In this document: one piece after another, positions 1 to 10,184 of the stretch
How positions within the stretch are numbered: the stretch's first letter is position 1
Layout of the letters: each line of letters begins with the position of its first letter
From: Liopterus haemorrhoidalis
Lineage: Eukaryota > Arthropoda > Insecta > Coleoptera > Dytiscidae
NCBI GenBank assembly: GCA_963971575.1
Contig: OZ020611.1
Location: 3,224,001-3,288,000 of the forward strand
Length of the DNA stretch: 64,000 nucleotides
Direction: 5' to 3'
Translations under genes and position numbers: made by a program
Notes under the pieces: model-generated
Told to the model about the DNA's origin: nothing
What the model saw: only the letters and a program-made list of their open reading frames with translations
Database searches by the model: none

Positions 1-1
1 A

Positions 2-644
2 TTTCCCGATACAAATGAGGATATCGAAAAAAATCGTTATGGTGTCACCGGTTGTGTTGATGGTACTCATATCGAAATAAAAAATCCAAGAGGCAGGAAT
101 GCAGAACTATTTCGAAATAGAAAAGTCTGTATGTCATTAAATGTGCATGTAGTAGCAGGTTCAAACTGTGAAATCTTGGACATTGTTATTCGCTGGCCAG
201 GATCTGTTCATGATAGCAGGATATTTAACAGTAGTTCTGTTAGGATGAAATTTGAAGAAAATCGCTTGTCAGGCATTATTCTCGGAGATAGTGCATATAA
301 ACAGACAAGTAACTTATATACTCCAGTTTCAAATCCTTATAAGAGGAGAAACTCGATACAACTATTCCCATAGTAGAACAAGAAATGTGGTAGAACGAAC
401 TTTTGGAATATGGAAGTCAAGATTTAGATGTCTCGTCAATCCACTTTTATATAGTTTAAGAAATGTCACTAGAATTATTGCTGCGACTGCCGTCTTACAT
501 AATGTGGCTATCAAGGAAAATGAAGTGCTTGATGAAATTGAAGTTGATCAAGGGATTGTTGCTCATATTCCTTTACCGGCTGGACAACAATTCAGAGGAA
601 ATGCTATAAAAGCAGCTTTTATTCAACGCCATTTTACTAATTAA
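2..644 (+). pseudogene. Harbinger (HARBI1-like) transposase, C-terminal part, frameshifted
   Basis: The reading frame enters from the left edge of the window and encodes the DDE domain of a PIF/Harbinger transposase, the nuclease that excises and integrates such elements. Visible blocks are GCVDGTHIEIKNP (first Asp), RWPGSVHDSRIF, ILGDSAY (second Asp) and RNVVERTFGIWKSRFRCL (Glu in VERTFG), then AATAVLHNVA. The frame beginning at base 2 runs to about 345; coding then continues in another frame (about 352-644), so a frameshifting indel removed a few residues before the YNYSHSRTR block. The stop is at 642-644. The N-terminal part lies outside the window. The three catalytic positions look preserved, but the product would be broken. 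Confidence 0.9.
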
Positions 645-1131
645 TAAAAATTAAGTACAGCGATCGCCAAGTATGTAGATTTACGGCAGCCGTGTCAATT
701 ATATACACATGAATAATAATACTATATGTTTATTTATAATATAATATAATAAATAATAAATACATTATAAATTTAGTTGCTTTTCTCAAATTTTAGTTTT
801 TAAAATTTCTTGTTTTAATTGTTCTTCAGCTATAAAATAATACTTTATTTTTACGTATTCTGTTTTTAACCATATACTGCTGTCAAAATATTATTTGTCA
901 CTACCAAACCGTTTCCATAGCTATTACTTATTATTTAGTTTTGACGTCATTAAAATGGTGACGTTTTCCCTCAACCGTCCCTCCAGTTAGTGACTCATTT
1001 ACAATTGTTTATGAATAACAAAAGTGAGTGAGGGAACGACTCAACCTAAAATGAGTGTGAGATGAGGTGACGCTGAGGTGAGGTTGAGGTGAGGATGAGG
1101 TGAGGATTAGGAACGTTTCTGAATTCGGCCC
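645..1131 (+). mobile_element. 3' non-coding part and probable terminus of the Harbinger element
   Basis: No ORF is present after the transposase stop. At 1054-1110 there is a cluster of GAGGTGAGG-like short repeats, then GAATTCGGCCC ending near 1131. A terminal GGCCC motif (GGGCC on the other strand) and subterminal repeats would fit a Harbinger right end. The left end is outside the window, so the inverted repeat cannot be matched. The boundary is inferred. Confidence 0.5.
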
Positions 1132-1474
1132 ATACCATTGAAGTATGCTGCAGTATGGGGTAAAACAAATTACTAAATCTCAGCAAGTATTACATGGATG
1201 AACGTAAAACTTTACCAATGTTCGTTGAGGACATATGTGCTGAGTCGAGCAGGGACCACCAGACCACTTGACATTGAATGACTCTACTGTAATTCGTTTC
1301 TAACGGAACAAGAACTCAACTGCACTAAATTTGTAAAATTGTTGAACGAAAGGTAGTTGTGTTTTAAGCTATTGCCGAAAGATGGTGTTAGCTATATTAG
1401 TAGATTTTCTTTGAGGGTCCATATTAGATGCAGGGCCCATATTAGGACCTCCTCCTCTACAGATCGGAAAGTCA

Positions 1475-1690
1475 GTTGAAAAATTAATTGTGGCCCAAAA
1501 ATCCACGGAGAGATCAATACTAGCAATTAGTCTAGCTGATAGAAAAACAAATCAGTGGATTCGAGAACAAACAAAAGTATGTGACATAATCGAAATAATT
1601 GCTCGTCTTAAATGGCACTGCACTGGACATATATTTAGTACTAGATATTTTAAGGGTGCACGTGTGGGGATGAAAAGTTTTATAATCTAG
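1475..1690 (+). pseudogene. RTE-type retrotransposon ORF fragment (C-terminal region)
   Basis: The frame reads VAQKSTERSILAISLADRK then TNQWIREQTKVCDIIEII and LKWHCTGHI. This is the conserved segment after the reverse transcriptase of RTE elements often annotated as craniofacial development protein 2-like or endonuclease-reverse transcriptase. No reverse transcriptase palm or endonuclease is attached, and similarity is lost after about residue 50, so it is a short dead fragment. The same segment occurs in minus orientation near 8807-8990. Confidence 0.75.
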
Positions 1691-2275
1691 TCTTGGGATT
1701 GATTCTGTTTTGATGAGAAGTTGGTTTATTTTTACGCCATCGACTTTGCTCGCGCTCGTAAAACTGATAGAATTGAACAAAGCGTGAATTTTATGTATCG
1801 AAGATGGGAAGATGAAGCTTTTACTACCATATTACGGAGATTTGTTTAATTAAATAACTTTTATGATTTTTAAATGAAGGTTGAACGCTACCTTTTTTCC
1901 TTTTTTTATAGCACAAACTTTCTTTTCTCAAAATTGTTTTAAGGTAATGTTCTTTAACGGTTTTAATCAAGTTTTTAGAAAAGATCAACTGGAAAGTAGC
2001 AGCGTAAAAAAATATTAATTTCTGCAACTGTCAAAAAAAAGTAAAGTTACATGTTTTAGAAGTTCATTTTTTTATGCTGTTTGTTCCTGTACTTGTGAAG
2101 CATTACATGACACCTGTGCTGATTGTTTAATAGCGTATTCGATTGGGTGCTCTACTATGCACTCAGTTCACTCAGCGAGCAAGTTTCGTATTCGATTGAG
2201 CAAGCAGTTGCCCTAGAGTTGATAACATTCGTATTTGATTGGGAAAGGTAACTGCACTGAACTAATTACAGAGGT
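1691..2275. other. AT-rich spacer with three short phased repeats
   Basis: No convincing gene was found. The sequence CGTATTYGATTGRG occurs three times, at about 2134, 2187 and 2230, spaced 53 and 43 bases, suggesting a degenerate short tandem unit. The rest is AT-rich and unassigned. Confidence 0.4.
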
Positions 2276-2616
2276 ATCACTCTGCCTAATACCGCAAGCA
2301 AAGTGCTCTCACTGATCATATTAGAGAGGCTATAGGAATGCCTGGAATCATTCATTCGTCAAGAACAGGCTGGCTTCAGGCCTAACAGATCATGCATCGA
2401 TCAGATTAACACCCATAGGCTGACCCTGGAGCAGGCGAATAAATGGGGATCGCCTACATTTTTATTATTTGTAGATTTCGAAAAAGCTTTCGATAAAATC
2501 AACCGTGACGCAATATGGCAGATATTAGATATGAATGACATCCCAAAAAAAATAATTAACCTCCTTAAAAGCATGAACTCCAACCCAACATGCAGATATG
2601 TACATAGCGGGAAAAC
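2276..2616 (+). pseudogene. Non-LTR retrotransposon reverse transcriptase fragment
   Basis: In one frame with a single stop the sequence reads RQEQAGFRPNRSCIDQIN, then FLLFVDFEKAFDKINRDAIW and a following IPKKIINLLK block. These are the fingers and first palm motif of an RTE-like reverse transcriptase; the Asp of VDFEKAFD is the first catalytic Asp. The frame runs into an AAT microsatellite at 2617-2641, directly followed by the terminus of the long-TIR element, so the rest of the domain is missing. Clade assignment is tentative. Confidence 0.75.
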
Positions 2617-2641
2617 AATAATAATAATAATAATAATAATA
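2617..2641. repeat. (AAT)n microsatellite
   Basis: About eight perfect AAT units end the reverse transcriptase fragment. The next base begins the long terminal inverted repeat. The last four bases, AATA, are repeated after the other end of that element at 5549-5552. Confidence 0.9.
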
Positions 2642-5548
2642 GGGTCATTCCATGTCAAGTGGTCTAGGGGTCCCTGCTCGACCATCTCCAATTTTGCTGA
2701 AACTTTATGGGTGTATACATATATGTTTGAAATGATGATCTGTAAAGTTTTAGCTCCATATGTAGTATAGGTGGGGCACCAGGGGGTTGCCTATGGAAGT
2801 CTGTAGGCCGTATTGTGGCTCGTTCGTCAATAATCGACAAAGTTTCACATGCTTCTGTTGCACAACTAAAGCAGCTAGCACTCTGAAATTGCATACTCTT
2901 GTTCAACTTTTTCTGCTGAACACAAAAACTATAGTATCAAAGCTTATTAATGTGTGTACTTGACACAATATGACCTGGAAGTGGCCAAAAAAAATTCATC
3001 GTAATGAGTTTAAGCCATACTTTGACTTTCCATAACTTAATGAGAAAAGCTTTTGACAGCTTTATTTCAAACCAGCTTATTATTCATATGAACATCAAAG
3101 CATTGCATAAGTATAAGCTTCCATGTTCATTTGCTTGCTAAGATATTTGCCTGCAAAAATGCCACCAAAGTCAAAATGAGCAAATCTGACCTATTTTCAG
3201 AGCTAAATATCACAAAATGGGTCACCTTCGATTTTATTTTTTCTACCACCATTGGATAGAGCAGGTTTTTTGCTGCTAGAATAAGCTTTTTTCATTTTGG
3301 AGTCTTTCTGTTTAAGATGCAAAAAATGACTTTAAACATGATGCTCATATTCGCGCAAAACGGAAAGTTCGGAAAATATACATTTCACATGTCTTCATTA
3401 TTAAGACCACTCTAACCAGCAGATAAATATTTGGCAAACTAATTCAAATTTGGGGGGTCAAACACAAAAAATATGTGGGAAGATTACAGAGCCATTCATC
3501 TGTCACAGTGACATTTGAATGTGAAACTGGACGGGAAACTTCACCGTGATTAGCATAAGCCATGCTTTTTTGCATCATAAATTTCAACCCTGACCAACCA
3601 GTTTATATTTTGAGGAGAATTTTAGAGGAGAAACACCAATAGCCGTTAAACTGGCATTCAATTTTTCAGAAACCTCCAGTTCCTCACCACAGTTTGATTC
3701 CGATGAAGCTGATGCTACTGTTGATTTACTTTCTGTAAACTGTTTTCTGCAGGAGGGACATAGTTTTTCACCAGGCCTTATGTCACACCTTGTTAAGTCC
3801 TTCAACTGATTTGCAGTTGACAAATCAATTGCTCGTAAACCCTTCTTTACGATGTGATTCTTCTTTTGAAAAGGATTACAACATGACCTTTGCAAAAATT
3901 CAAATTTTGTCAAAAGCAAAGCTTCATGATGCAGACAAATTTCTGATGTTTCGTCGAACTTCAATCCAGAACGCTGGCTAATTAATAATTGCTCATTTAA
4001 TTCAAAGTTTTTTATTAATTTCAACTCTTTTCTGCTTGAATAGGATGTTAAATGGCAAGTGGAATTCTCCACACGGCCGATGCTGCAAGGAGCAAGATCG
4101 CCTCCACAATTTTGTAATTCCATAAACAAAGATTGCAATAAAACAATATATGATTCAATAAAATATCCAATATTCTGAAAAACAAGTAATTGTTATATTC
4201 AAAATAATTTTGCACGATACATTATATTAAAACAATTATTAAAATTTGTTTGACAGCAAAAAAATTTACCCCACACAAGAAACAGGAAACGTTAATTATT
4301 CCTTTTGTAGGATTTGATTTTGAAGCTCAAATTTTGACAAAGTTTAATTGAAAATGTATCATTATGCAACTAAGCCTAAAGCCTGGTTTATAATAAGCCC
4401 ATAGCATAACTGCATATGCATTAAACAATAGATTTGACCCTTCAAAACATCTGTTTGTAATAAACAGAACAAAGAGAGTAGTGTAATTTTTATGCTTATG
4501 TTCCATAACATATCTATTATAAACCAGGCTTAAGAGTTTCAACTTAAAACAGTTTTAAAATGCAACAGGGCTCATAAATTGGCCAGACAACTAATTATAT
4601 AAGATCTTTTATTTTAAAATTGTGGTTTTAGAAAAGTTGGGCTTGATTCTACAGTTATGAAGCTCCTTCTGCAGTTTCACATGTCACTGGGACAGGTGAA
4701 TGGCTTTATCTTAACACACTATTTTTGTATTTGACCTCCCAGATTTGAATTAGTTTTATCTGCTGGTTAGAGTGGTCTTAATAATGAAGGCATGTGAAAA
4801 GTACATTTTCCGAACTTTCCGTTTTGCGCGAATATGAGCATCATGTTTAAAGTCATTTTTTGCACCTTAAACAGAAAGACTCCAAAATGAAAAAAGCTTA
4901 TTCTAGCAGCAAAAAACCTGCTCTATCCAATGGTGGTAGAAAAAATAAAATCGAAGGTGACCCATTTTGTGATATTTAGCTCTGAAAATAGGTCAGATTT
5001 GCTAATTTTGACTTCGGTGGCATTTTTGCAGGCAAATATTTTAGCAAGCAAATGAACATGGAAGCTAATACTTATGCAATGCTTTGATGTTCATATGAAT
5101 AATAAGCTGGTTTGAGATAAAGTTGTCAAAAGCTTTTTTCATTAAGTTATGGAAAGTCAAAGTATGGCAAAAACTCATTACGATGAATTTTTTCGGCCAC
5201 TTCCAGGTCATATTGTGTCAAATACACACATTAATAAGCTTTGACACTACAGTTTTTGTGTTCAACACAAAAAGTTGAACAAGAGTGTGCAATTTCATGG
5301 TGCTAGCTGCTTTAGTTGTCCAACAGCAGCATGTGAAACTTTGCCGATTATTAACGAACGAGCCACACCACGGCCGAATGAGTTCCATAGGCAAGCCCCT
5401 GGTGTCCCACCTATACTACATATGGAGCTAAAACTTTACAGATCATCATTTCAAACATATATGTATACACCCATAAAGTTTCAACAAAATTGGAGATGGT
5501 CGAGCAGGGACTCTCTCAAAAATTAGACCACTTGACGTGGAATGACCC
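2642..5548. mobile_element. DNA transposon with about 880-bp terminal inverted repeats
   Basis: Both ends start with GGGTCATTCCAYGTCAAGTG and remain similar for about 880 bp: the left arm is 2642 to about 3530, the right arm about 4668 to 5548. Paired landmarks include the block with CTCGACCATCTCCAATTTTG and the inner block with CTAACCAGCAGATAAA. The spacer of about 1.1 kb carries a single minus-strand ORF. AATA flanks both ends (2638-2641 and 5549-5552), compatible with a 4-bp target duplication, although the left copy sits in an AAT microsatellite and could match by chance. I cannot place the element in a named superfamily from its termini. Confidence 0.8.
3584..4123 (-). CDS. Cys-rich ORF inside the long-TIR element, function unknown
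   Basis: An uninterrupted frame of 179 codons starts at ATG 4123 and is the only sizeable ORF between the two long inverted repeats. It shows a possible metal-binding pattern: ICLHHE at residues 62-67, a CC pair at 81-82 within SCCNPF, and RCDIRPGEKLCPSC at 112-125. Additional Cys occur near the N-terminus and the tail is Ser/Glu-rich. Similar Cys-rich blocks seem familiar from unnamed arthropod proteins, but I cannot attach a function. It is too short and lacks DDE-like motifs to be a complete known transposase. It could be an exon, a DNA-binding accessory protein, or a remnant. Its intact frame among decayed neighbours is notable. Confidence 0.55.
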   Translation of the reverse strand: MELQNCGGDLAPCSIGRVENSTCHLTSYSSRKELKLIKNFELNEQLLISQRSGLKFDETSEICLHHEALLLTKFEFLQRSCCNPFQKKNHIVKKGLRAIDLSTANQLKDLTRCDIRPGEKLCPSCRKQFTESKSTVASASSESNCGEELEVSEKLNASLTAIGVSPLKFSSKYKLVGQG

Positions 5549-5552
5549 AATA

Positions 5553-6600
5553 GTTTTATTGACCAAATTACAAATACAAAGAACTGCTTTCAGTCAGTCA
5601 ATACAATATTAAGAGACAAAGTCATAAAAGTTCATCAAAATTAACGTTGTTAAATTCATCAATCATGTACAATGGATTATTTATAAATAAGTGTTTAAGT
5701 TTAAGTTTGAATTTGTCTAGTGGTAGTGTAGTAATAGTCTCTGGTAAAAGATTATAAAATTTCACAGCAAAGTAATTTGAACAATTCCTGGATTTATTTA
5801 AGCGCAAAAACTTACCACGAATATTATTTTTACAACGCGTGTTGTGCTCGTGCGTTTCACTAAAAGTGATATAATTGTGCAAGTTTTTGCGTACAAACAA
5901 TAGACACAAATAAATAGTGAAGGCAATGACATTATTTTCAGCTTTACAAAAAGATCTCGACAATCCGCTCTAAAAGGAGCACTGGCAATTATTCTTACAA
6001 CTTTACGTTGTAAGCTGAAAATTCTTTTGGCTGCAGGTGAATGTCCCCAGATTATTAACCCATAGGTTTCGTGGGACTGAAAGAGGGAGAAATAGGCTTT
6101 CAATACAACATCTATGCTGACTTCATACTTCAGATTCCTGACTAGATACACGGTTGATCACAGTTTACGACTGAGTACATCCACGTGCTGATCCCAACGA
6201 AGGTAAGAATCAACGTGGATACCAAGAAATTTAACGAAAGGGGGATTGGCAAAATCATGTTTTCTGGTGCTCAGTAGCAAGGTCTGGGTTTTATCTGTAT
6301 TTAAAATAAGTTTATTGCTAGACAACCAAGAATTTACACTGTTCACCAGAGAAACATTTTCCGTAATAAGGGATTCTAGATCATGGTTGCAATTTAATAA
6401 TGTTGTATCGTCAGCGTAAAGAATTGATTTAGATGTCATAGCGAGAGGCAAGTCGTTAACATATATTAAGAATAGTAGCGGTCCGAGAACTGAACCTTGG
6501 GGAATACCAAAATGTAAAGGAAGATACTCAGAAACGCTACGAACATAACGTCATTTGCTCGATCGCATAGCAATTCTAGCGTGGTCCAATCGAATACGTC
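5553..6600 (-). pseudogene. CR1/Jockey-like non-LTR retrotransposon, 3' part
   Basis: Read on the minus strand, GIPQGSVLGPLLFLIYVND is followed by ILYADDTTLL (catalytic YADD, both Asp kept), FVKFLGIHVDSYLRWDQHVD, and LKAYFSLFQSHETYGLIIWG. The C-terminal part ends NPLYMIDEFNNVNFDELL and stops at 5622. Frameshifts or stops occur near 6155 and 5895. About 70 bases of 3' UTR follow, reaching the long-TIR element. The 5' part is missing. The C-terminus closely parallels the element at 62655-64000 (NPLYSVSEYFDLNF), so both belong to one family. Confidence 0.85.
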
Positions 6601-6664
6601 ATAAGTTTGTAAAAAGAACGCGTTTATACAGATAGATTTAGTATATTCTAGGATTATGTATGTA

Positions 6665-7939
6665 CAAGGTGTCTCAAAAGAAATTTTATATTTATTTAGC
6701 TTGCTGCGTGAACGCAACGTATCCGAGGGGCGCGGCGGTTATGTCAATCGGTAGCCTGGCTCTTAGGAATTAAGTCGCTATGGAGCGTTTCTCGGGAGCA
6801 GACCGCGCGTTATGCGTGCGAGAGTTTTACAAAAACGGTGATTCGGCGACTGTAGCGCGTAGAAAATTCTGCAGTATTCGAGGTTTACGCCACTTAAATG
6901 ATGCGCCAAGCATTCCTCTCATTCGACATTGGGTTAAAAAGTTTGAAGAGACTGGTACAACGCTAGATAAATCAAAATCCGGGCGACCAAGGTTATCAAG
7001 AACGGTAGAAAACATGGAGAATGTTAATCAGTCTGTTCGTGACGACCCGAACCTTTCAATTCGGAAGCGCGCAAGTGCTTTAAATGTGCATAGATCATCA
7101 TTACATCGCATTATGCACAAAGACCTAAAGCTGCACCCCTACAAAATTCAATTGGTGCAAGAATTAAAGCCCCAAGATGCCAGTCAGAGGCTTAATTTCG
7201 TAAATCAGGTGATTGAGCGATTTTCAACGTTTACCAACATTTTGTTTTCGGATGAAGCTCATTTTCATCTTAATGGCCACGTAAATAAGCAGAACTGCCG
7301 CTACTGGAGTGCAACGAATCCGAAACGCAAACATCAGAAACCCCTACATTCGCCTAAAGTGACCGTATGGGCTGCGATGTCGGCGCGAGGAATTATCGGC
7401 CCTTACTTTTTGAAGGCGTTATGTGGAGATGTTAGACAACTTCTTGGTACCTGAACTGCAAAACTTTCCTGGCTATAACCAAAGAACATGGTTCCAACAG
7501 GACGGAGCAACTTCACACACGTCCAATATGTCTCTGCCACGTGTTCGTGAAATTTTCTCAGGCAAATTGATCTCCCGGAGAGGTGACATAAATTGGCCTC
7601 CACGCAGTCCAGATTTAACCCCTATGGACTTTTTCCTATGGGGTTATCTTAAATCTAAAGTTTACGCCAATAAACCGACTTCACTGGCGCATTTGAAAGA
7701 AAATATCCGTCACGAAATGGCAGCCATCCCTGAGTCCACCTGCCGAGACGTCATAAGTAATTTTACTGTTCGATTAAATGAGTGCCGAGAACGCGAGGGT
7801 CTACATTTAGACGATATTATTTTTAAGAAATAAATCCCCAAAAAGTGTATTTTAATAATTAATAAACATTTTTTCTATATACGGCTTACTTTTTTTTTAA
7901 TCGATCCATTAAATACAAAATTTCTTTTGAGACACCTTG
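6665..7939 (+). mobile_element. DD41D mariner-like transposon, both ends present
   Basis: The ends are near-perfect inverted repeats starting CAAGGTGTCTCAAAAGAAAT, and each is flanked by the TA target duplication (6663-6664 and 7940-7941). The 1275-bp element has one transposase gene on the plus strand. It lies beside the 5' truncation of a minus-strand retrotransposon. The ends look little diverged although the gene is broken. Confidence 0.93.
6780..7833 (+). pseudogene. DD41D mariner transposase (rosa/VISITOR-like), frameshifted
   Basis: Start ATG 6780; N-terminal helix-turn-helix region with SGRPRLSR hinge, then LFSDEAHFHLNGHVNKQNCR (first Asp), WFQQDGATSHT (second Asp) and SPDLTPMDFFLWGYLKSK. 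Counting from the second Asp to the Asp of PMDFF gives 41 intervening residues, the spacing reported for rosa/VISITOR-type DD41D transposases. The first frame ends after ALCGDVRQ at about 7454; coding resumes in another frame at RYVEMLDNFL near 7416, so a small frameshifting deletion lies at about 7412-7417. All three catalytic Asp are kept, but no full-length protein can be made without the lost bases. Confidence 0.9.
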
Positions 7940-7941
7940 TA

Positions 7942-8790
7942 TAATTCTATAGATCGAAATTTTGAAATGTGTGCAGTTCTGGAAAAATAATTGATTTTAA
8001 CGATCCGTTTTGATATAATGAAGCGTTATATATTATTGAACGTTTATGATTACGGGCATTTGTTTAAATTAACTTTCAACGATGCATTATTCTTTTGTTA
8101 TCTGTCTACTGAACAACATATACATTTGAGTTAACGTTAACATAGAATATTTCTGGTTGCGTCGATATCCATTGCACATAACTCATAATAAAATTGGGTT
8201 CCATTAGAGGCACATAGAATATAAGAGTACGAGTAGTTGTGAGTGGTGGTGTACGGTAATAGCTGTACGATATCATTCCCGTTGTTGAACGCTGCATTTA
8301 AAGGTATCATATAAATTCAAATATGATCATACAAGTGTGATGAGTTTGCCGATTATCGCTTTTTAACATTCTTGCCAAAGTTGGAAGATCGAACTACTCG
8401 CTTCGAGTCAGCGACCATCAAACAGTGGACATTGAGAACAAGGGAAAAATAGTATGTATATTTATTATCTTTTTGTTCATCTATTGGTTCATTGGTTTTG
8501 GTAAACTCAATTCTATTACGTTATAATAAAAATATGAATAATTGTTTCTATAAATTGTTGTAATACTTTCTAATTTGCTATGTTTATTCTTATTATCACA
8601 ATATTTTCACAATACTTTACACTTGTTTTGTTACCATAATATGTATATGTAAATACTTACGAATTGTACATTTTTGTATTTTTTTTTTGTAATTTTACTG
8701 TGTTACACTATTATTGGGAAAACTAACTTTAGTTATCCTGTTGTGTAGCCAATAAACTAATAGATAAATAAATAAATAAATAAATAGCAA
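7942..8790 (+). other. Gene-free stretch ending in a non-LTR retrotransposon tail
   Basis: No supported ORF is present. The segment ends with CCAATAAACTAATAGATAAA followed by a TAAA run (about 8748-8786), the usual look of a retroposon 3' end on the plus strand. The upstream sequence is probably its 3' UTR, but no coding part is recognisable. Confidence 0.5.
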
Positions 8791-8799
8791 TATGTCCTG

Positions 8800-9400
8800 C
8801 CCACTGCTACTTCACACGTGAAATTCTACCAATTATATCGCAAACTTTTGTTTGCTGTATGATCCACAAATTTGTTTTTCGACCTAAAAGTGTAACGCTA
8901 ATCATCGCTCTCTCTATCGATCTTTGAGCAACTGGTAAATTTTCCGCCAATTTTCGCATGGGAGTGAGAATTTCACCAGGTGAAGACTGGTAAGACACAT
9001 TGATCAAATACCTTTCTCTTAAAGCAGATGGGGAAATCACCGTTCAAAATGTGCCTCAGATTTCCAAAGGCTGCCCATCCCAAACCAATTCTTCTGTTTA
9101 TCTCTATGGTTTGGTTGTCACGGCCGATAATTTCGTGTCCCAGGTATTTGTAGTGAGAAATTTGATCAATGGGTCTTCTCGCGATTGACAAATTATCATT
9201 CAGCACTAAATTTGTCATTAATCTGGTCTTTTTATATTGATTTGGAGTCCTGTGTCCTCGGATTACTATTTAATTGTTCCTTCATTTTTAGCCGTCAGTA
9301 ATTAAAAGAATATCGTCGGCAAAATGTAAAAGATTTAGATAATATACATTAATGTTTAATCCTCGATCTGTCTAATTTAGTCTTAAGGTTTAAAAACAGT
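8800..9400 (-). pseudogene. RTE-clade retrotransposon fragment
   Basis: On the minus strand an FADDILL palm motif (near 9330) is followed by MTNLVLNDNLSI, SHYKYLGHEIIGRDNQT, INRRIGLGWAAFGNL and FKRKVFDQCVLPV, and in another frame by VAQRSIERAMISVTLLGRK and KVCDIIGRISRVK. This order matches the C-terminal half of insect RTE elements of the kind annotated endonuclease-reverse transcriptase. A frameshift lies between about 8990 and 9040. Endonuclease and N-terminal reverse transcriptase are absent. Confidence 0.85.
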
Positions 9401-10184
9401 TTCCCCATCAAACTCACTATGTTCGACAGAATGGTAAAACCCATTATAATGTACGGTGTGGAAATCTGAGTTGGACGGAGCAACATAAAATGGAAAGACT
9501 ACGTCAAAAATATCTGAGATGGATTTTAGGAGTAGACAGAAACACACCAACATATATACTCTTGGAAGAAACAAAAAGGGACAAGATGAGAATAGAGAGT
9601 GGCAAGATAGCAATGAGATATGAAGAGCGGTTAAGAAACATTAAGGAAGACACAGTTTTAAGAGAATGTTGGCGGGAAATTAGAAAGAGAGAAAGGAATT
9701 TACAATACAAGTCCAGGTGAGAAATAAATAGAAGAATATATTATGAAAGAAATGGATATTCCACGTTCTATATAGAGATGATACGAGAAAGGGGTGAAAA
9801 TATGATCAGCGAAATAGAAAATAGAGATAGAGATGTACAAAGTCAAGTACAGCATGACAGAATAAGAAACTCTACTTACTTCCCAATGTACCATCACATT
9901 GTCACTCTTGATAAGCCATGATATCTACTGCACTCCAAAGCAGAAATAATAAGAATAATTGCCAGGTTTAGATGTGGTAATGAAAGCACTGAAAATAAAA
10001 TATGGAAAAGAGCTGAGGAAAAACAAAAATGCAGAATATGCGAAGAAAAAGAAGAGACAATGTGGCATTTGTTCTATGAATGGAAAAATGGAAAAGAGAG
10101 CAGAAGTATGACAGAAATATTAGATGACTTGGGATCAGGAGAAAAAATAATGAGAAGTATATTAAAAAGAATGAAGAGTAAATG
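9400..10184 (+). pseudogene. Non-LTR retrotransposon C-terminal region, degenerate copy
   Basis: The translation shows MFDRMVKPIIMYGVEI, then MERLRQKYLRWILGVDRNTP and a basic, Glu/Arg-rich segment. Near 10030 comes CRICEEKEETMWH, the first half of a C-x2-C-x8-H knuckle in which the final Cys is replaced by Trp. Several frameshifts occur. The better preserved relative at 31741-32439 has the same order of blocks. A TATATG/TGTG microsatellite follows at about 10205-10235. The family resembles R1-like elements common in ants and other insects; that placement is from memory of conserved blocks only. Confidence 0.75.
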
